Positions 1 through 5,531 of a stretch of 6,968 bases of DNA are shown one piece after another. The notes below the pieces were generated by a model that saw nothing but the letters and a program-made list of their open reading frames with translations, did no database searches and was not told the origin of the DNA. Source of the stretch: Sphingomonas sp. CCH9-E2. GTDB lineage: Bacteria; Pseudomonadota; Alphaproteobacteria; Sphingomonadales; Sphingomonadaceae. The translations under genes and the position numbers were made by a program. The stretch lies in assembly GCF_001557215.1 (NCBI RefSeq), contig NZ_LSJM01000032.1, forward strand, positions 1 to 6,968. Reading direction: 5' to 3'. Within the stretch, counting starts at the first letter, position 1. Each line of letters begins with the position of its first letter.

Positions 1-82
1 TGGCAAAGCCGCCGCGCAACCGGCCATCGGTGGCGCTGCCGCCGATGACGCGAACGCGTGCGGGCTTTTGATCGTGGCTCAT
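1..82 (-). CDS. N-terminal fragment of unidentified protein (runs off left edge)
   Basis: An open frame starts with ATG at 82 on the minus strand and runs off the window after 27 codons. It begins MSHDQKPARVRVIGGS and continues with a basic, glycine-rich stretch (ATDGRLRGGFA). There is no signal peptide or membrane segment in what is visible. The start is supported by GGGA about 5 nt upstream and by codon use typical of the neighbouring genes. It is divergent from the secreted protein gene at 183, and a TATAAT hexamer lies 44 nt upstream of its start. I do not recognise the family from 27 residues. A flagellar or regulatory role would be guessed from location only. Confidence 0.55.
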   Translation of the reverse strand, partial: MSHDQKPARVRVIGGSATDGRLRGGFA

Positions 83-83
83 A

Positions 84-109
84 CAAATCCCAACGGGGCA
101 AATCCCAAC
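84..109. repeat. 11-bp direct repeat in leader of the left-edge gene
   Basis: CAAATCCCAAC occurs exactly at 84–94 and again at 99–109, with a 15-bp period. On the minus strand each copy reads GTTGGGATTTG. The copy next to the ATG at 82 carries the GGGA that would serve as its ribosome binding site. The second copy therefore places a duplicate Shine-Dalgarno-like segment 15 nt further upstream. A local duplication is the simplest explanation. A regulatory role is possible but not shown. Confidence 0.6.
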
Positions 110-122
110 ACGGGCTTTTCAA

Positions 123-132
123 CCTATTATAG
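123..132 (-). promoter_or_regulatory. Candidate promoter -10 block (CTATAATAGG), left divergent region
   Basis: On the minus strand the block reads CTATAATAGG and contains a perfect TATAAT at 131–126. It is oriented toward the gene starting at 82, leaving a leader of roughly 35–40 nt. The same 10 bp recur at 3904–3913 in front of fliL, and in both places the plus strand then continues with AGTGG and GCGG. No convincing TTGACA-like -35 is visible at 16–18 bp. It could instead be the binding site of a shared regulator. Confidence 0.4.
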
Positions 133-182
133 AGTGGCGGGGCCGGGTGCGGTCCCCGCGGCACGCCTTTGACGGAGACTTC

Positions 183-593
183 ATGCGCAGACCCGCCGCC
201 CGCCTGACTGCCGCCGCCGCCTTGCTGGCCGTGGCCGCGCCTGCCGGAGCCGCCGGCGGGGGCGGAGGCGAGGCCGCCGTGGTTCCGCTGGGCAAGTTCC
301 GCGTGCCGATCATCGATGCCGGACGGCTCGACGGCGACCTTGAGCTGGAACTCGCCATCACCCCGGCGGATGGCGTCGATGCGGGTGCGCTCGGCACGGC
401 GCAACCGGCGCTGCGTGCAGCGATGCTTTCGGCGCTGCTCGACTTCGCGCAGCTGAACGCGTCACCGCGCGTTGCGGTGGATGCCGAAGCGCTGGCGCAT
501 GCGCTCGATAGCGCTGCCCACGCCGCCGATCCGCAGGCGGGTCATGTGCTCATCCTCGAAGTGCGGACCAGTCCGGCGCGCGGCGCGCCCTGA
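183..593 (+). CDS. Small secreted protein, possibly FliL-like
   Basis: The 136-residue product begins with a typical signal peptide: RRPAAR followed by a hydrophobic core and a likely cleavage site near APAGAA at residues 20–25. A glycine run (GGGGG) follows. The mature part has the order strand–strand–helix–helix–strand: VPLGKFRVPIID, LELELAITP, then QPALRAAMLSALLDF and a closing HVLILEV. This order and the hydrophobic pattern resemble the periplasmic domain of FliL, including the FliL in this window, but identity is low and no full membrane anchor plus linker is present. ATG at 183 is chosen over an upstream in-frame GTG at 147 because GGAG sits 5 nt before it and the signal peptide then starts at the N-terminus. 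The gene stops 4 nt from the convergent GAF gene. It may be periplasmic and flagellum-associated, but the family is not firmly identified. Confidence 0.7.
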   Translation: MRRPAARLTAAAALLAVAAPAGAAGGGGGEAAVVPLGKFRVPIIDAGRLDGDLELELAITPADGVDAGALGTAQPALRAAMLSALLDFAQLNASPRVAVDAEALAHALDSAAHAADPQAGHVLILEVRTSPARGAP

Positions 594-597
594 TCCT

Positions 598-1248
598 TTA
601 ATTCCAGCGCATTCCGGTCAGCGGGAGCACATCGCGCATCACCCGGTCGATCGCGCTGACGAGCGCGTCGTTGCCGTCGCGCGTCGCGTTTCGGATCAGC
701 GCTTCCAGCCCCTCGACCGTGGTGCGCCCGATCCGGCGCATATGATGCGGCGAGGATGCTTCCTCCAGGATGCGCTCCGTCGCGCGCTCCAACTGCGGGA
801 TGGCGCGGTCGGCGAAATCGGGCCTGACCCGCTGGTCGGCGATGAACACGCTGCCGAGCTTCGCCCCTTGAACGCCGCACATCGGGACGGCGGCATAGGC
901 GCGCAGCGCGAGCGGTCCGGTGACGAAGCGATTGTCCGCAAACTTTGGGTTCATCGGCAGATCGGTTTCCGCCATCGGGATCTGGGTTTCGACCACGCCG
1001 GCACACAGCGATTCGGATAATGGGATCGCATCGAGATCGGCGCCGTGGAGCACAGGGAGCCAGCAAAACCCGCTGTCGATCACGCTGACCCCCGCGATCG
1101 GCACGTCCATCGTACGGCCAAGTTCCTGAATCAATTCATTGAAGCGGGGCGATTCGCGCAAGGCGATCAAGCCGGATGCAAAAAGCGCTGCTCGACGCAG
1201 CGCTTCTTCACTCGACAATGGCCCCTCGTCGGTGTCGGGGATCGTCAC
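598..1248 (-). CDS. GAF domain-containing protein
   Basis: The product is 216 residues from GTG at 1248. Residues 32–165 form one GAF domain: an N-terminal helix (RFNELIQELGRTMDV), the strand PIAGVSVID, a segment PLSESLCAGVVE, then AYAAVPMCGVQGAKLGSVFIAD. GAF domains bind small ligands or act as signalling and dimerisation modules. No output domain (GGDEF, HTH or kinase) is present. The last 45 residues are a predicted helical tail (RRIGRTTVEGLEALIRNAT). GTG at 1248 is preferred because GGAG lies 6 nt upstream; an in-frame TTG at 1263 would add five residues with a weaker site. It lies 93 nt downstream of motE on the same strand and could be a late member of the fliL operon. Its ligand and role are unknown. 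It may be a stand-alone sensor acting on motility or redox state. Confidence 0.85.
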   Translation of the reverse strand: MTIPDTDEGPLSSEEALRRAALFASGLIALRESPRFNELIQELGRTMDVPIAGVSVIDSGFCWLPVLHGADLDAIPLSESLCAGVVETQIPMAETDLPMNPKFADNRFVTGPLALRAYAAVPMCGVQGAKLGSVFIADQRVRPDFADRAIPQLERATERILEEASSPHHMRRIGRTTVEGLEALIRNATRDGNDALVSAIDRVMRDVLPLTGMRWN

Positions 1249-1308
1249 TGCACTCTCCGCCAAAGAACCCCGCTGGTCGCAGATTGATCTTAGCCAGATG
1301 CCCCTGTC

Positions 1309-1332
1309 AGTATTGTAGTATTACAGTAATGG
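1309..1332. repeat. AT-rich triple 8-bp repeat between motE and GAF gene
   Basis: Three consecutive 8-bp units, AGTATTGT, AGTATTAC and AGTAATGG, share AGTA at exact 8-bp spacing (1309, 1317, 1325). The block is AT-rich in an otherwise GC-rich window. It lies 61 nt upstream of the preferred GAF start, so it could mark a promoter or a protein-binding array for that gene. The outer segments CTGTCA (1304–1309) and TTACAG (1321–1326) also form an imperfect inverted repeat. No -35/-10 pair is convincing. Confidence 0.4.
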
Positions 1333-1341
1333 CTTCCGATC

Positions 1342-1926
1342 TCATCTTGGCACAGCGCGGCCACCCTTGGCCGGGGTCGCAGGCGTCGATTTTGGCTGAG
1401 TCATTCCGCCGCGGGCCAATGCCATGCCCAATGTCGCGGCAGCATCGGGCGACATCGCCTGCATCATCAGTGCGGCGTTACGGTCGCGCATCCGCTGTGC
1501 CACCTGAAACTGCACATCGGGGCTCAACTTCTCGAACACTGGCGCCGCCTTGGCGGGCTTCATCGACTGAAAGATGCGGGCGAGATCGCTGTAGCGCTTT
1601 TCTTCCGCAGCCGGGGCGCCGCCCGGCGTGCCTGTGGTCCCGGCCTGGGCATCGGCCTTGCCCTCGGCTGCAGCCTTCGCCTCGGCATCCTTCTGCTGGC
1701 GCTCCATCCGCAGCCGTGCCGCCTTGAGCGCCTGTTCGCGCAGGTCGAGCGCGCGGCGGCGTTCGGCCTCCTTGCGTTGCGCGGCGGTGATTTCGCCCTC
1801 GATCTGGCTGCCGAGGCGCGTCTTGGGCACCACGGATTCGCCCACCGCCACCGCGGCGTCGACGCCGTTCGCGACGGCACCAACGGTCGCCACTGCGGCG
1901 GTAATGAGCAGGAACGGGATACGCAT
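1342..1926 (-). CDS. motE: MotE-like flagellar protein (MgtE_N-type domain)
   Basis: This 194-residue protein has a hydrophobic N-terminus at residues 4–20 that acts as signal or anchor. A charged coiled coil follows at about 45–88 (QRKEAERRRALDLREQALK), then an Ala/Gly/Pro linker at 89–108. Residues 111–172 form a helical domain with RYSDLARIFQSMKPAKAAPVF and DVQFQVAQRMRDRNAALMMQ, the pattern of the MgtE N-terminal-like domain of alphaproteobacterial MotE. In rhizobia MotE is a periplasmic chaperone for the motor protein MotC. The exact partner here is inferred, not shown, because no motC is in the window. The start codon overlaps the preceding stop as TGATG, with GGTGGA about 9 nt upstream. 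It is the fourth gene of the fliL operon. The tail after 173 is low-complexity Pro/Ala/Lys. Confidence 0.82.
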   Translation of the reverse strand: MRIPFLLITAAVATVGAVANGVDAAVAVGESVVPKTRLGSQIEGEITAAQRKEAERRRALDLREQALKAARLRMERQQKDAEAKAAAEGKADAQAGTTGTPGGAPAAEEKRYSDLARIFQSMKPAKAAPVFEKLSPDVQFQVAQRMRDRNAALMMQAMSPDAAATLGMALARGGMTQPKSTPATPAKGGRAVPR

Positions 1927-2264
1927 CAGTAGCGGTCCACCGGCTCGGCGCGGCGCGCGGCTGCCGCGGATTCCACCAGCCGCTCGGCGGTCGAGTCCGC
2001 GATCTCGATCATCATGCGCAATTCGTCTGCGACCGCCTTGGCGCGCGCGGCATCATGCGTGCCGCGGGCATATTGCGTCAGCGTGCCCTTGAGTTCGGAC
2101 AGCACCAGCCGCGCCTGCACCGTCGCCTGGTCAAGCGTCGAGACGACCTGCGCCAGATCGTTGCGCTTCAGCGCGTTGAGCGCGCGCATCATGCGCATGC
2201 TCTGGACGATCACGATCGTACAGAACAGCATCGTGAGCACGTTCGCGATCAGCGAATAGGTCAT
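1926..2264 (-). CDS. Small membrane protein downstream of fliM (DUF6468-like)
   Basis: This 112-residue protein has one N-terminal transmembrane helix (residues 5–22, IANVLTMLFCTIVIVQSM) followed by a basic stretch MRMMRALNALKR. A long helical, probably coiled-coil region (35–105) rich in Leu, Ala and Glu follows. The architecture and the slot between fliM and motE match the alphaproteobacterial DUF6468 family. In Caulobacter the same slot is, as I recall, held by pflI, a flagellar positioning gene; orthology is not established here. The start is firm: ATG overlaps the fliM stop as ATGA and AAGGAG lies 8 nt upstream. Its stop overlaps the motE start. A longer open frame extends upstream in this register through fliM, but that part is an antiregister shadow. 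A bitopic inner-membrane protein facing the C-ring is the likely arrangement. Confidence 0.85.
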   Translation of the reverse strand: MTYSLIANVLTMLFCTIVIVQSMRMMRALNALKRNDLAQVVSTLDQATVQARLVLSELKGTLTQYARGTHDAARAKAVADELRMMIEIADSTAERLVESAAAARRAEPVDRY

Positions 2265-3280
2265 GCGCGCATCTCCTTGGCGATGTCGGATACCAGCCGC
2301 ACCGCGATCTTGTTCGATCGCTGGCCGATCTGGGCGCGGCCGATCGTGACGCCGCCGCATTGCATGTCGAGGGGTTGGTCGGGGTCGGCGAACAGCGGGA
2401 TGGTCTGGCCGACCTTGAAGTCGCGCACCGCGCCGAGCGGCATGTCGCGCTCGCCCAGCATCACATCCAGCGTCACGTCGACCTTGCGGACCTCCGACGC
2501 CATATGGACTTCCCAGATCGTGTCGCGGCCCAGCTTTTCGCCCATGAACCGCTGGTTGAGCAGATGGCGCACCGGCTCGATCGTCGCATAGGGCAGCAGG
2601 ATGCTGAAGCATCCGCCGCGCTCGTCCATGCTGACGCGAAAGGTCGCGACGGCGCACACATTGGTGGTGCCGGCGATCGCGACGAAGCGCGGGCTGCTCT
2701 CGACGCGTTCCAGCTCGATCGTGGTCGGGGTGATCGGCGCCATCGACGTCGACAGATCGCTCAGCACATGCCCCAGCATGCGCGAAACGAGATCGGTTTC
2801 GATGGTGGTGAAGCCGCGCCCGTCGATCATCACCTGCTCGCCGCCGCCGCGACGCCCGCCCAGCAGCGTGTCGACCACCGCATAGATCAGGCCGGAATCG
2901 ACCGAGACCAGGCCGTAATTCTCCCATTCCTCGACGCGGAACACGCCGATCATCGCGGGGAGCATGATGTGGTTGAGATAGTCTCCGAAGCGGATTGAGG
3001 TCACTTCCTCAAGGCTGACGTCGATCGCGTCGGAGGTGAGGTTGCGCATCGAGGTCGCGAAGATGCGGACCATGCGGTCGAACACGACCTCCAGCATCGG
3101 CAGCCGCTCGCGGCTGATGACGTTGGATTCGATGACCGCGCGCAGGCCTTCCTTCGGCTGGCTGAACCCGCCGACCTGCCCGAACAGCGCGTCGATGCCC
3201 GCCTGGTCGAGCAACGCCTCCGCATCGGGATCGAACTTGGGCGGCTCGGGCAGCTCGAAATCGTCGAAATCGTCGCTCAT
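2261..3280 (-). CDS. fliM: Flagellar motor switch protein FliM
   Basis: FliM forms the C-ring with FliG and FliN and receives phospho-CheY to switch rotation. The product is 339 residues, close to family length. An acidic N-terminal extension (residues 1–20) precedes the conserved CheY-binding segment LLDQAGIDALFG (23–34). The middle domain (about 45–235) contains ENYGLVSVDSGLIYAVVD and the glycine motif GGRRGGG (141–147), which corresponds to the FliM GGxG region that contacts FliG. The C-terminal SPOA domain spans about 255–333 (VRKVDVTLDVMLGERDMPLGAVRDFKVGQ split over 264–292). The start overlaps the fliL stop as ATGA, and the stop overlaps the next gene the same way, so translation is coupled. 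No disruption is visible. The identification is secure. Confidence 0.97.
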   Translation of the reverse strand: MSDDFDDFELPEPPKFDPDAEALLDQAGIDALFGQVGGFSQPKEGLRAVIESNVISRERLPMLEVVFDRMVRIFATSMRNLTSDAIDVSLEEVTSIRFGDYLNHIMLPAMIGVFRVEEWENYGLVSVDSGLIYAVVDTLLGGRRGGGEQVMIDGRGFTTIETDLVSRMLGHVLSDLSTSMAPITPTTIELERVESSPRFVAIAGTTNVCAVATFRVSMDERGGCFSILLPYATIEPVRHLLNQRFMGEKLGRDTIWEVHMASEVRKVDVTLDVMLGERDMPLGAVRDFKVGQTIPLFADPDQPLDMQCGGVTIGRAQIGQRSNKIAVRLVSDIAKEMRA

Positions 3281-3852
3281 TGCTGCACCAGATCCTGGAT
3301 CAGTACGTCCTTGACCATGTCCGGCCCCAGCGTCTGGGTCGCGCGGACCAGAAGCTCTTCCTTGACGCGATAGACTGCGCCCGACCCGTTCAGGTCCTCG
3401 GGCCGGAGCTCGCGCAGGAATGGCTGATAGGCATCGATCAGCAGCGGCAGCTTGCCCTGCAGCTTTTCGACCGTGCTCGCTTTGCCGGGTACCAGCACGA
3501 AATGCACCTTGAGGAAGCGCGCCGCACCATCGGCGCTGCGCAGGTTTACCACCAGCGGCGGCACGTCGAGATAGGCGCCGCCGGTCTTGCCGTCTTTGCC
3601 GCCCTTTTCCTCGCCGCCTTCGGCTTCGGCTTCGGCTTCTGCCTCTGCCTCTGCCTCAGCTTCACCATGCTCGCCCTCGGCAGTTTTTGCCGCCGCCTTG
3701 TCCGACCCCATCAGAAAGAACGCCGCGCCGCCGCCGCCGCCACCGAGCACCAGCACGGCCGCGCCGATGATGATCATCAGCTTCTTCTTGCTGCCCTTGG
3801 GCTTGGCTGCCGCCTCGCCGTCCTTGGCTTCGACGATGATGTCGTCGCTCAT
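3277..3852 (-). CDS. fliL: Flagellar basal body-associated protein FliL
   Basis: FliL is a single-pass inner-membrane protein that surrounds or supports the stator. From the start at 3852 it has 191 residues. It has a short cytoplasmic tail with KPKGSKKK, a transmembrane helix at about 25–48 containing a run of six glycines, an acidic linker, and the periplasmic FliL domain at 93–190 (AYLDVPPLVVNL, ARFLKVHFVLV, KLPLLIDAYQPFLREL). The linker contains fifteen residues of alternating Glu-Ala (64–78), an unusual low-complexity tract. ATG at 3852 is preferred because GGAA lies 8 nt upstream; an in-frame ATG at 3879 would add nine residues but lacks a clear ribosome site. The protein is the first gene of the minus-strand operon, divergent from flgF. 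The stop overlaps the fliM start. Confidence 0.95.
   Translation of the reverse strand: MSDDIIVEAKDGEAAAKPKGSKKKLMIIIGAAVLVLGGGGGGAAFFLMGSDKAAAKTAEGEHGEAEAEAEAEAEAEAEGGEEKGGKDGKTGGAYLDVPPLVVNLRSADGAARFLKVHFVLVPGKASTVEKLQGKLPLLIDAYQPFLRELRPEDLNGSGAVYRVKEELLVRATQTLGPDMVKDVLIQDLVQQ
3619..3663 (-). repeat. Hexanucleotide repeat coding the Glu-Ala tract of FliL
   Basis: About 7.5 six-base units encode Glu-Ala. Toward the 3' side of the gene they are GAAGCC, and toward the 5' side GAGGCA. Two homogeneous blocks of three units suggest expansion by slippage or unequal exchange rather than independent codon choice. Any change in unit number keeps frame and only alters the length of the linker between the membrane helix and the periplasmic domain. 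Confidence 0.85.
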
Positions 3853-3903
3853 GTCTCGCGTTCCAATCTCTTTGCCCATCCGCGACCGGACCGGCGGAAT
3901 GTT

Positions 3904-3913
3904 CCTATTATAG
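3904..3913 (-). promoter_or_regulatory. Candidate fliL promoter -10 block (CTATAATAGG)
   Basis: A perfect TATAAT at 3912–3907 on the minus strand points toward fliL, whose preferred start is 55 nt further on. The flanking 10 bp are identical to those at 123–132. At 17-bp spacing the upstream hexamer is CAAATG, which is a poor -35, so an activator or a non-housekeeping sigma factor may be needed. On the plus strand the block could also contribute to flgF. Confidence 0.45.
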
Positions 3914-3919
3914 GGGAGT

Positions 3920-3944
3920 GGGGCGGCAACATTTGCCTAGCCCC
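3920..3944. promoter_or_regulatory. Inverted repeat, candidate operator in fliL–flgF region
   Basis: The core GGCAA-CAT-TTGCC (3925–3937) is a perfect 5+3+5 inverted repeat. It is extended by GGGGC at 3920–3924 and GCCCC at 3940–3944, with only a 2-nt TA offset on the right. The site is just upstream of the candidate fliL -10, overlapping where its -35 would be, and 37 nt upstream of flgF. That is a natural location for a regulator governing both operons. A FlbD-type flagellar activator is one possibility; the identity cannot be read from sequence alone. Confidence 0.5.
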
Positions 3945-3964
3945 AAAAAATTGGACGATTTTTT
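3945..3964 (+). other. A/T hairpin in flgF leader
   Basis: AAAAAAT (3945–3951) and ATTTTTT (3958–3964) can pair across the loop TGGACG. The hairpin ends 2 nt before the GGAGG ribosome binding site of flgF. These homopolymer tracts stand out against the GC-rich surroundings. They could act as DNA (bent or easily melted promoter DNA) or as a weak RNA hairpin next to the ribosome site. Confidence 0.4.
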
Positions 3965-3966
3965 TC

Positions 3967-3971
3967 GGAGG
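3967..3971 (+). promoter_or_regulatory. flgF ribosome binding site
   Basis: GGAGG lies 9 nt before ATG at 3981. It decides the flgF start in favour of that ATG over the in-frame GTG at 3918, whose extra 21 codons have no similarity to FlgF N-termini. Confidence 0.8.
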
Positions 3972-3980
3972 GCGGTCGCG

Positions 3981-4724
3981 ATGGATATCTCATCCTATGT
4001 GCTGCTGAGTCACAATCAGGCGCTGCGGCGCCGGCTCGACGTGAGCGCGAACAACATGGCCAATATCTCGACGGCCGGGTTCAAGCGCGAAGCGCCGGTG
4101 TTCCGCGAATATGTGGAGCAGAGCGGCGGCGGTGCAGACGCGCCGGTCAAGACGACGTCGATGGTGCTCGATTATGGCGCGGTGCATGACCAGAGCGCAG
4201 GCGCGTTCATCGCAACCGGCAATCCGATCGACGTGATGATCGACGGCGCGGGCTATCTCGCGGTCGAAACGCCCGAGGGTGGTACCGCCTATACGCGCGC
4301 GGGCTATCTGCGGGTGGGCGAGGACGGCACGCTGCAGACGGCGGGCGGGCTCACGCTGCTCGGCGAAGGCGGTCGCCCGATCACCATCCCGCCCGAACAG
4401 GCTGGGCAAGTCAGCATCGGCAAGGACGGCACGGTCAGCGCGGGCGAGGCGCAGGTCGGGCGCGTCGCGGTGACGGTGTTCGATGACGAACGCATGGTCG
4501 ACCCGCGCGGCGACGGCACCTTCAGCGGGACCGGCGGGCGCGAGCTGGCCGCCGTCGACACCAAGCTCAAGAGCGGCGGCGTCGAAGGATCAAACGTCCA
4601 GGCGATCGTCGAGACCACCAACATGGTCGAGATCCTGCGCGCCTATCAGACCAGCATGAAGATGTCCGAGTCCCTCGGCGACATGCGCAAGAGCGCGATC
4701 GACAAGCTTGGCCGCTTCGGCTGA
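3981..4724 (+). CDS. flgF: Flagellar basal-body rod protein FlgF
   Basis: FlgF is a proximal rod subunit of the flagellar axial family. The product is 247 residues. The N-terminal heptad segment (residues 1–40) contains LDVSANNMANISTAGFK, the ANN(I/M)AN signature of rod and hook proteins. The middle has NPIDVMIDGAGYLAVETP and AYTRAGYLRVGEDG, typical of the FlgE/F/G core. The C-terminal segment (201–247) contains EGSNVQAIVETTNMVEILR and AYQ, which form the coiled D0 domain with the N-terminus. At 247 residues it is the usual FlgF length and lacks the FlgG-specific insert seen in its neighbour. No signal peptide is expected, because rod proteins leave by the flagellar type III route. It is the first gene of the plus-strand operon, 24 nt ahead of flgG. 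Confidence 0.96.
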   Translation: MDISSYVLLSHNQALRRRLDVSANNMANISTAGFKREAPVFREYVEQSGGGADAPVKTTSMVLDYGAVHDQSAGAFIATGNPIDVMIDGAGYLAVETPEGGTAYTRAGYLRVGEDGTLQTAGGLTLLGEGGRPITIPPEQAGQVSIGKDGTVSAGEAQVGRVAVTVFDDERMVDPRGDGTFSGTGGRELAAVDTKLKSGGVEGSNVQAIVETTNMVEILRAYQTSMKMSESLGDMRKSAIDKLGRFG

Positions 4725-4748
4725 CCCCCTTTCCACGGAGACTGACCC

Positions 4749-5531
4749 ATGCGTACCCTCTCCATCGCCGGCACCGGGATGCTCGCACAGCAGACCAATG
4801 TCGATGTGATCTCGAACAACATCGCGAACATGAACACGACCGGCTACAAGCGCCAGCGGGCCGAGTTTCAGGACCTGCTCTACCAGCAGGTGACCCGCCC
4901 CGGCGGCGCGTCCGGCCCCGACAGCCGCGTGCCGACCGGCATCCAGATCGGCGCGGGCGTCAAGACCGGCGGCGTCTATCGCATCGCGACGCAGGGCGCG
5001 ATGAGCCAGACCGACAATCGCTATGACCTGGCGATCCAGGGGCGCGGCTATTTCGCGGTGACGCTCCCGTCGGGCGAGACCGCCTATACCCGCGATGGAT
5101 CGTTCCAGCTGTCGGACCAAGGCGAACTGGTCAATGCCGACGGCTTCCCGGTCCAGCCGGGCATCACCATTCCCGCCGAAGCGGTCGACGTGACCATCTC
5201 CAAGACCGGCGAAGTCCAGGTGATCCTTGCCGGCCAGCCCGAGCCGCAGAATGTCGGCCAACTTCAGCTCGCTACCTTCATCAACGAAGCCGGGCTCGAG
5301 GCGCAGGGCGGCAACCTCTATCTCGAAACCGCCGCATCGGGTCAGCCGACCCTCGCCAATCCGGGCGAACCGGGTTTCGGTGCGCTGCAGCAGGGCTTTG
5401 TCGAGGCGTCGAACGTCAACCCGGTCGCCGAAATCACCGCGCTGATCACCGCGCAGCGCGCCTATGAAATGAACAGCCGCGTCGTGAAGACCGCGGACGA
5501 AATGCTGGCGACGACCAGCCAGCTGCGCTGA
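4749..5531 (+). CDS. flgG: Flagellar basal-body distal rod protein FlgG
   Basis: FlgG builds the distal rod that passes through the P and L rings. The 260-residue product matches the family length. The N-terminus MRTLSIAGTGMLAQQTNVD with ISNNIANMNTTGYKR is the classic FlgG start. A FlgG-specific insert follows at about 45–65 (YQQVTRPGG…SRVPTGIQIG), the segment known to stiffen the rod relative to the hook. The core includes RYDLAIQGRGYF and AYTRDGSFQLSDQG. The C-terminal D0 half has QGFVEASNVNPVAEIT and AQRAYEMNSRVVKTADEML. GGAG lies 8 nt upstream of the start. The stop overlaps the flgA start as TGATG. Nothing unusual is seen. Confidence 0.98.
   Translation: MRTLSIAGTGMLAQQTNVDVISNNIANMNTTGYKRQRAEFQDLLYQQVTRPGGASGPDSRVPTGIQIGAGVKTGGVYRIATQGAMSQTDNRYDLAIQGRGYFAVTLPSGETAYTRDGSFQLSDQGELVNADGFPVQPGITIPAEAVDVTISKTGEVQVILAGQPEPQNVGQLQLATFINEAGLEAQGGNLYLETAASGQPTLANPGEPGFGALQQGFVEASNVNPVAEITALITAQRAYEMNSRVVKTADEMLATTSQLR

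Noticed and set aside
575..589. GGCGCG-CGG-CGCGCC hairpin at the end of the secreted protein gene
   Set aside because: It lies inside coding sequence, has only a 3-nt loop and no T-run on either strand, and such palindromes are expected by chance in this GC-rich DNA.
1610..1624. CAGCCGGGGCGCCG resembling the twin-hairpin cap
   Set aside because: It differs within the G-run, is in the motE coding region and is not flanked by complementary arms, so it is a chance match.
2265..2927. Minus-strand open frame extending the small membrane protein upstream through fliM
   Set aside because: Its Arg/His-rich translation is an out-of-frame reading of fliM. ATG at 2264 has a strong AAGGAG and an ATGA overlap with the fliM stop.
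3951..3967. Sigma-54-like TTGG…TTTC element upstream of flgF
   Set aside because: The -24 GG is present but the -12 GC is TC, and the predicted start would fall about 4 nt before the flgF ATG, downstream of its ribosome binding site.
4590..5261. Long minus-strand open frame opposite flgF/flgG
   Set aside because: Antisense shadow of well-identified rod genes caused by GC-rich third positions. The translation has no recognisable features.
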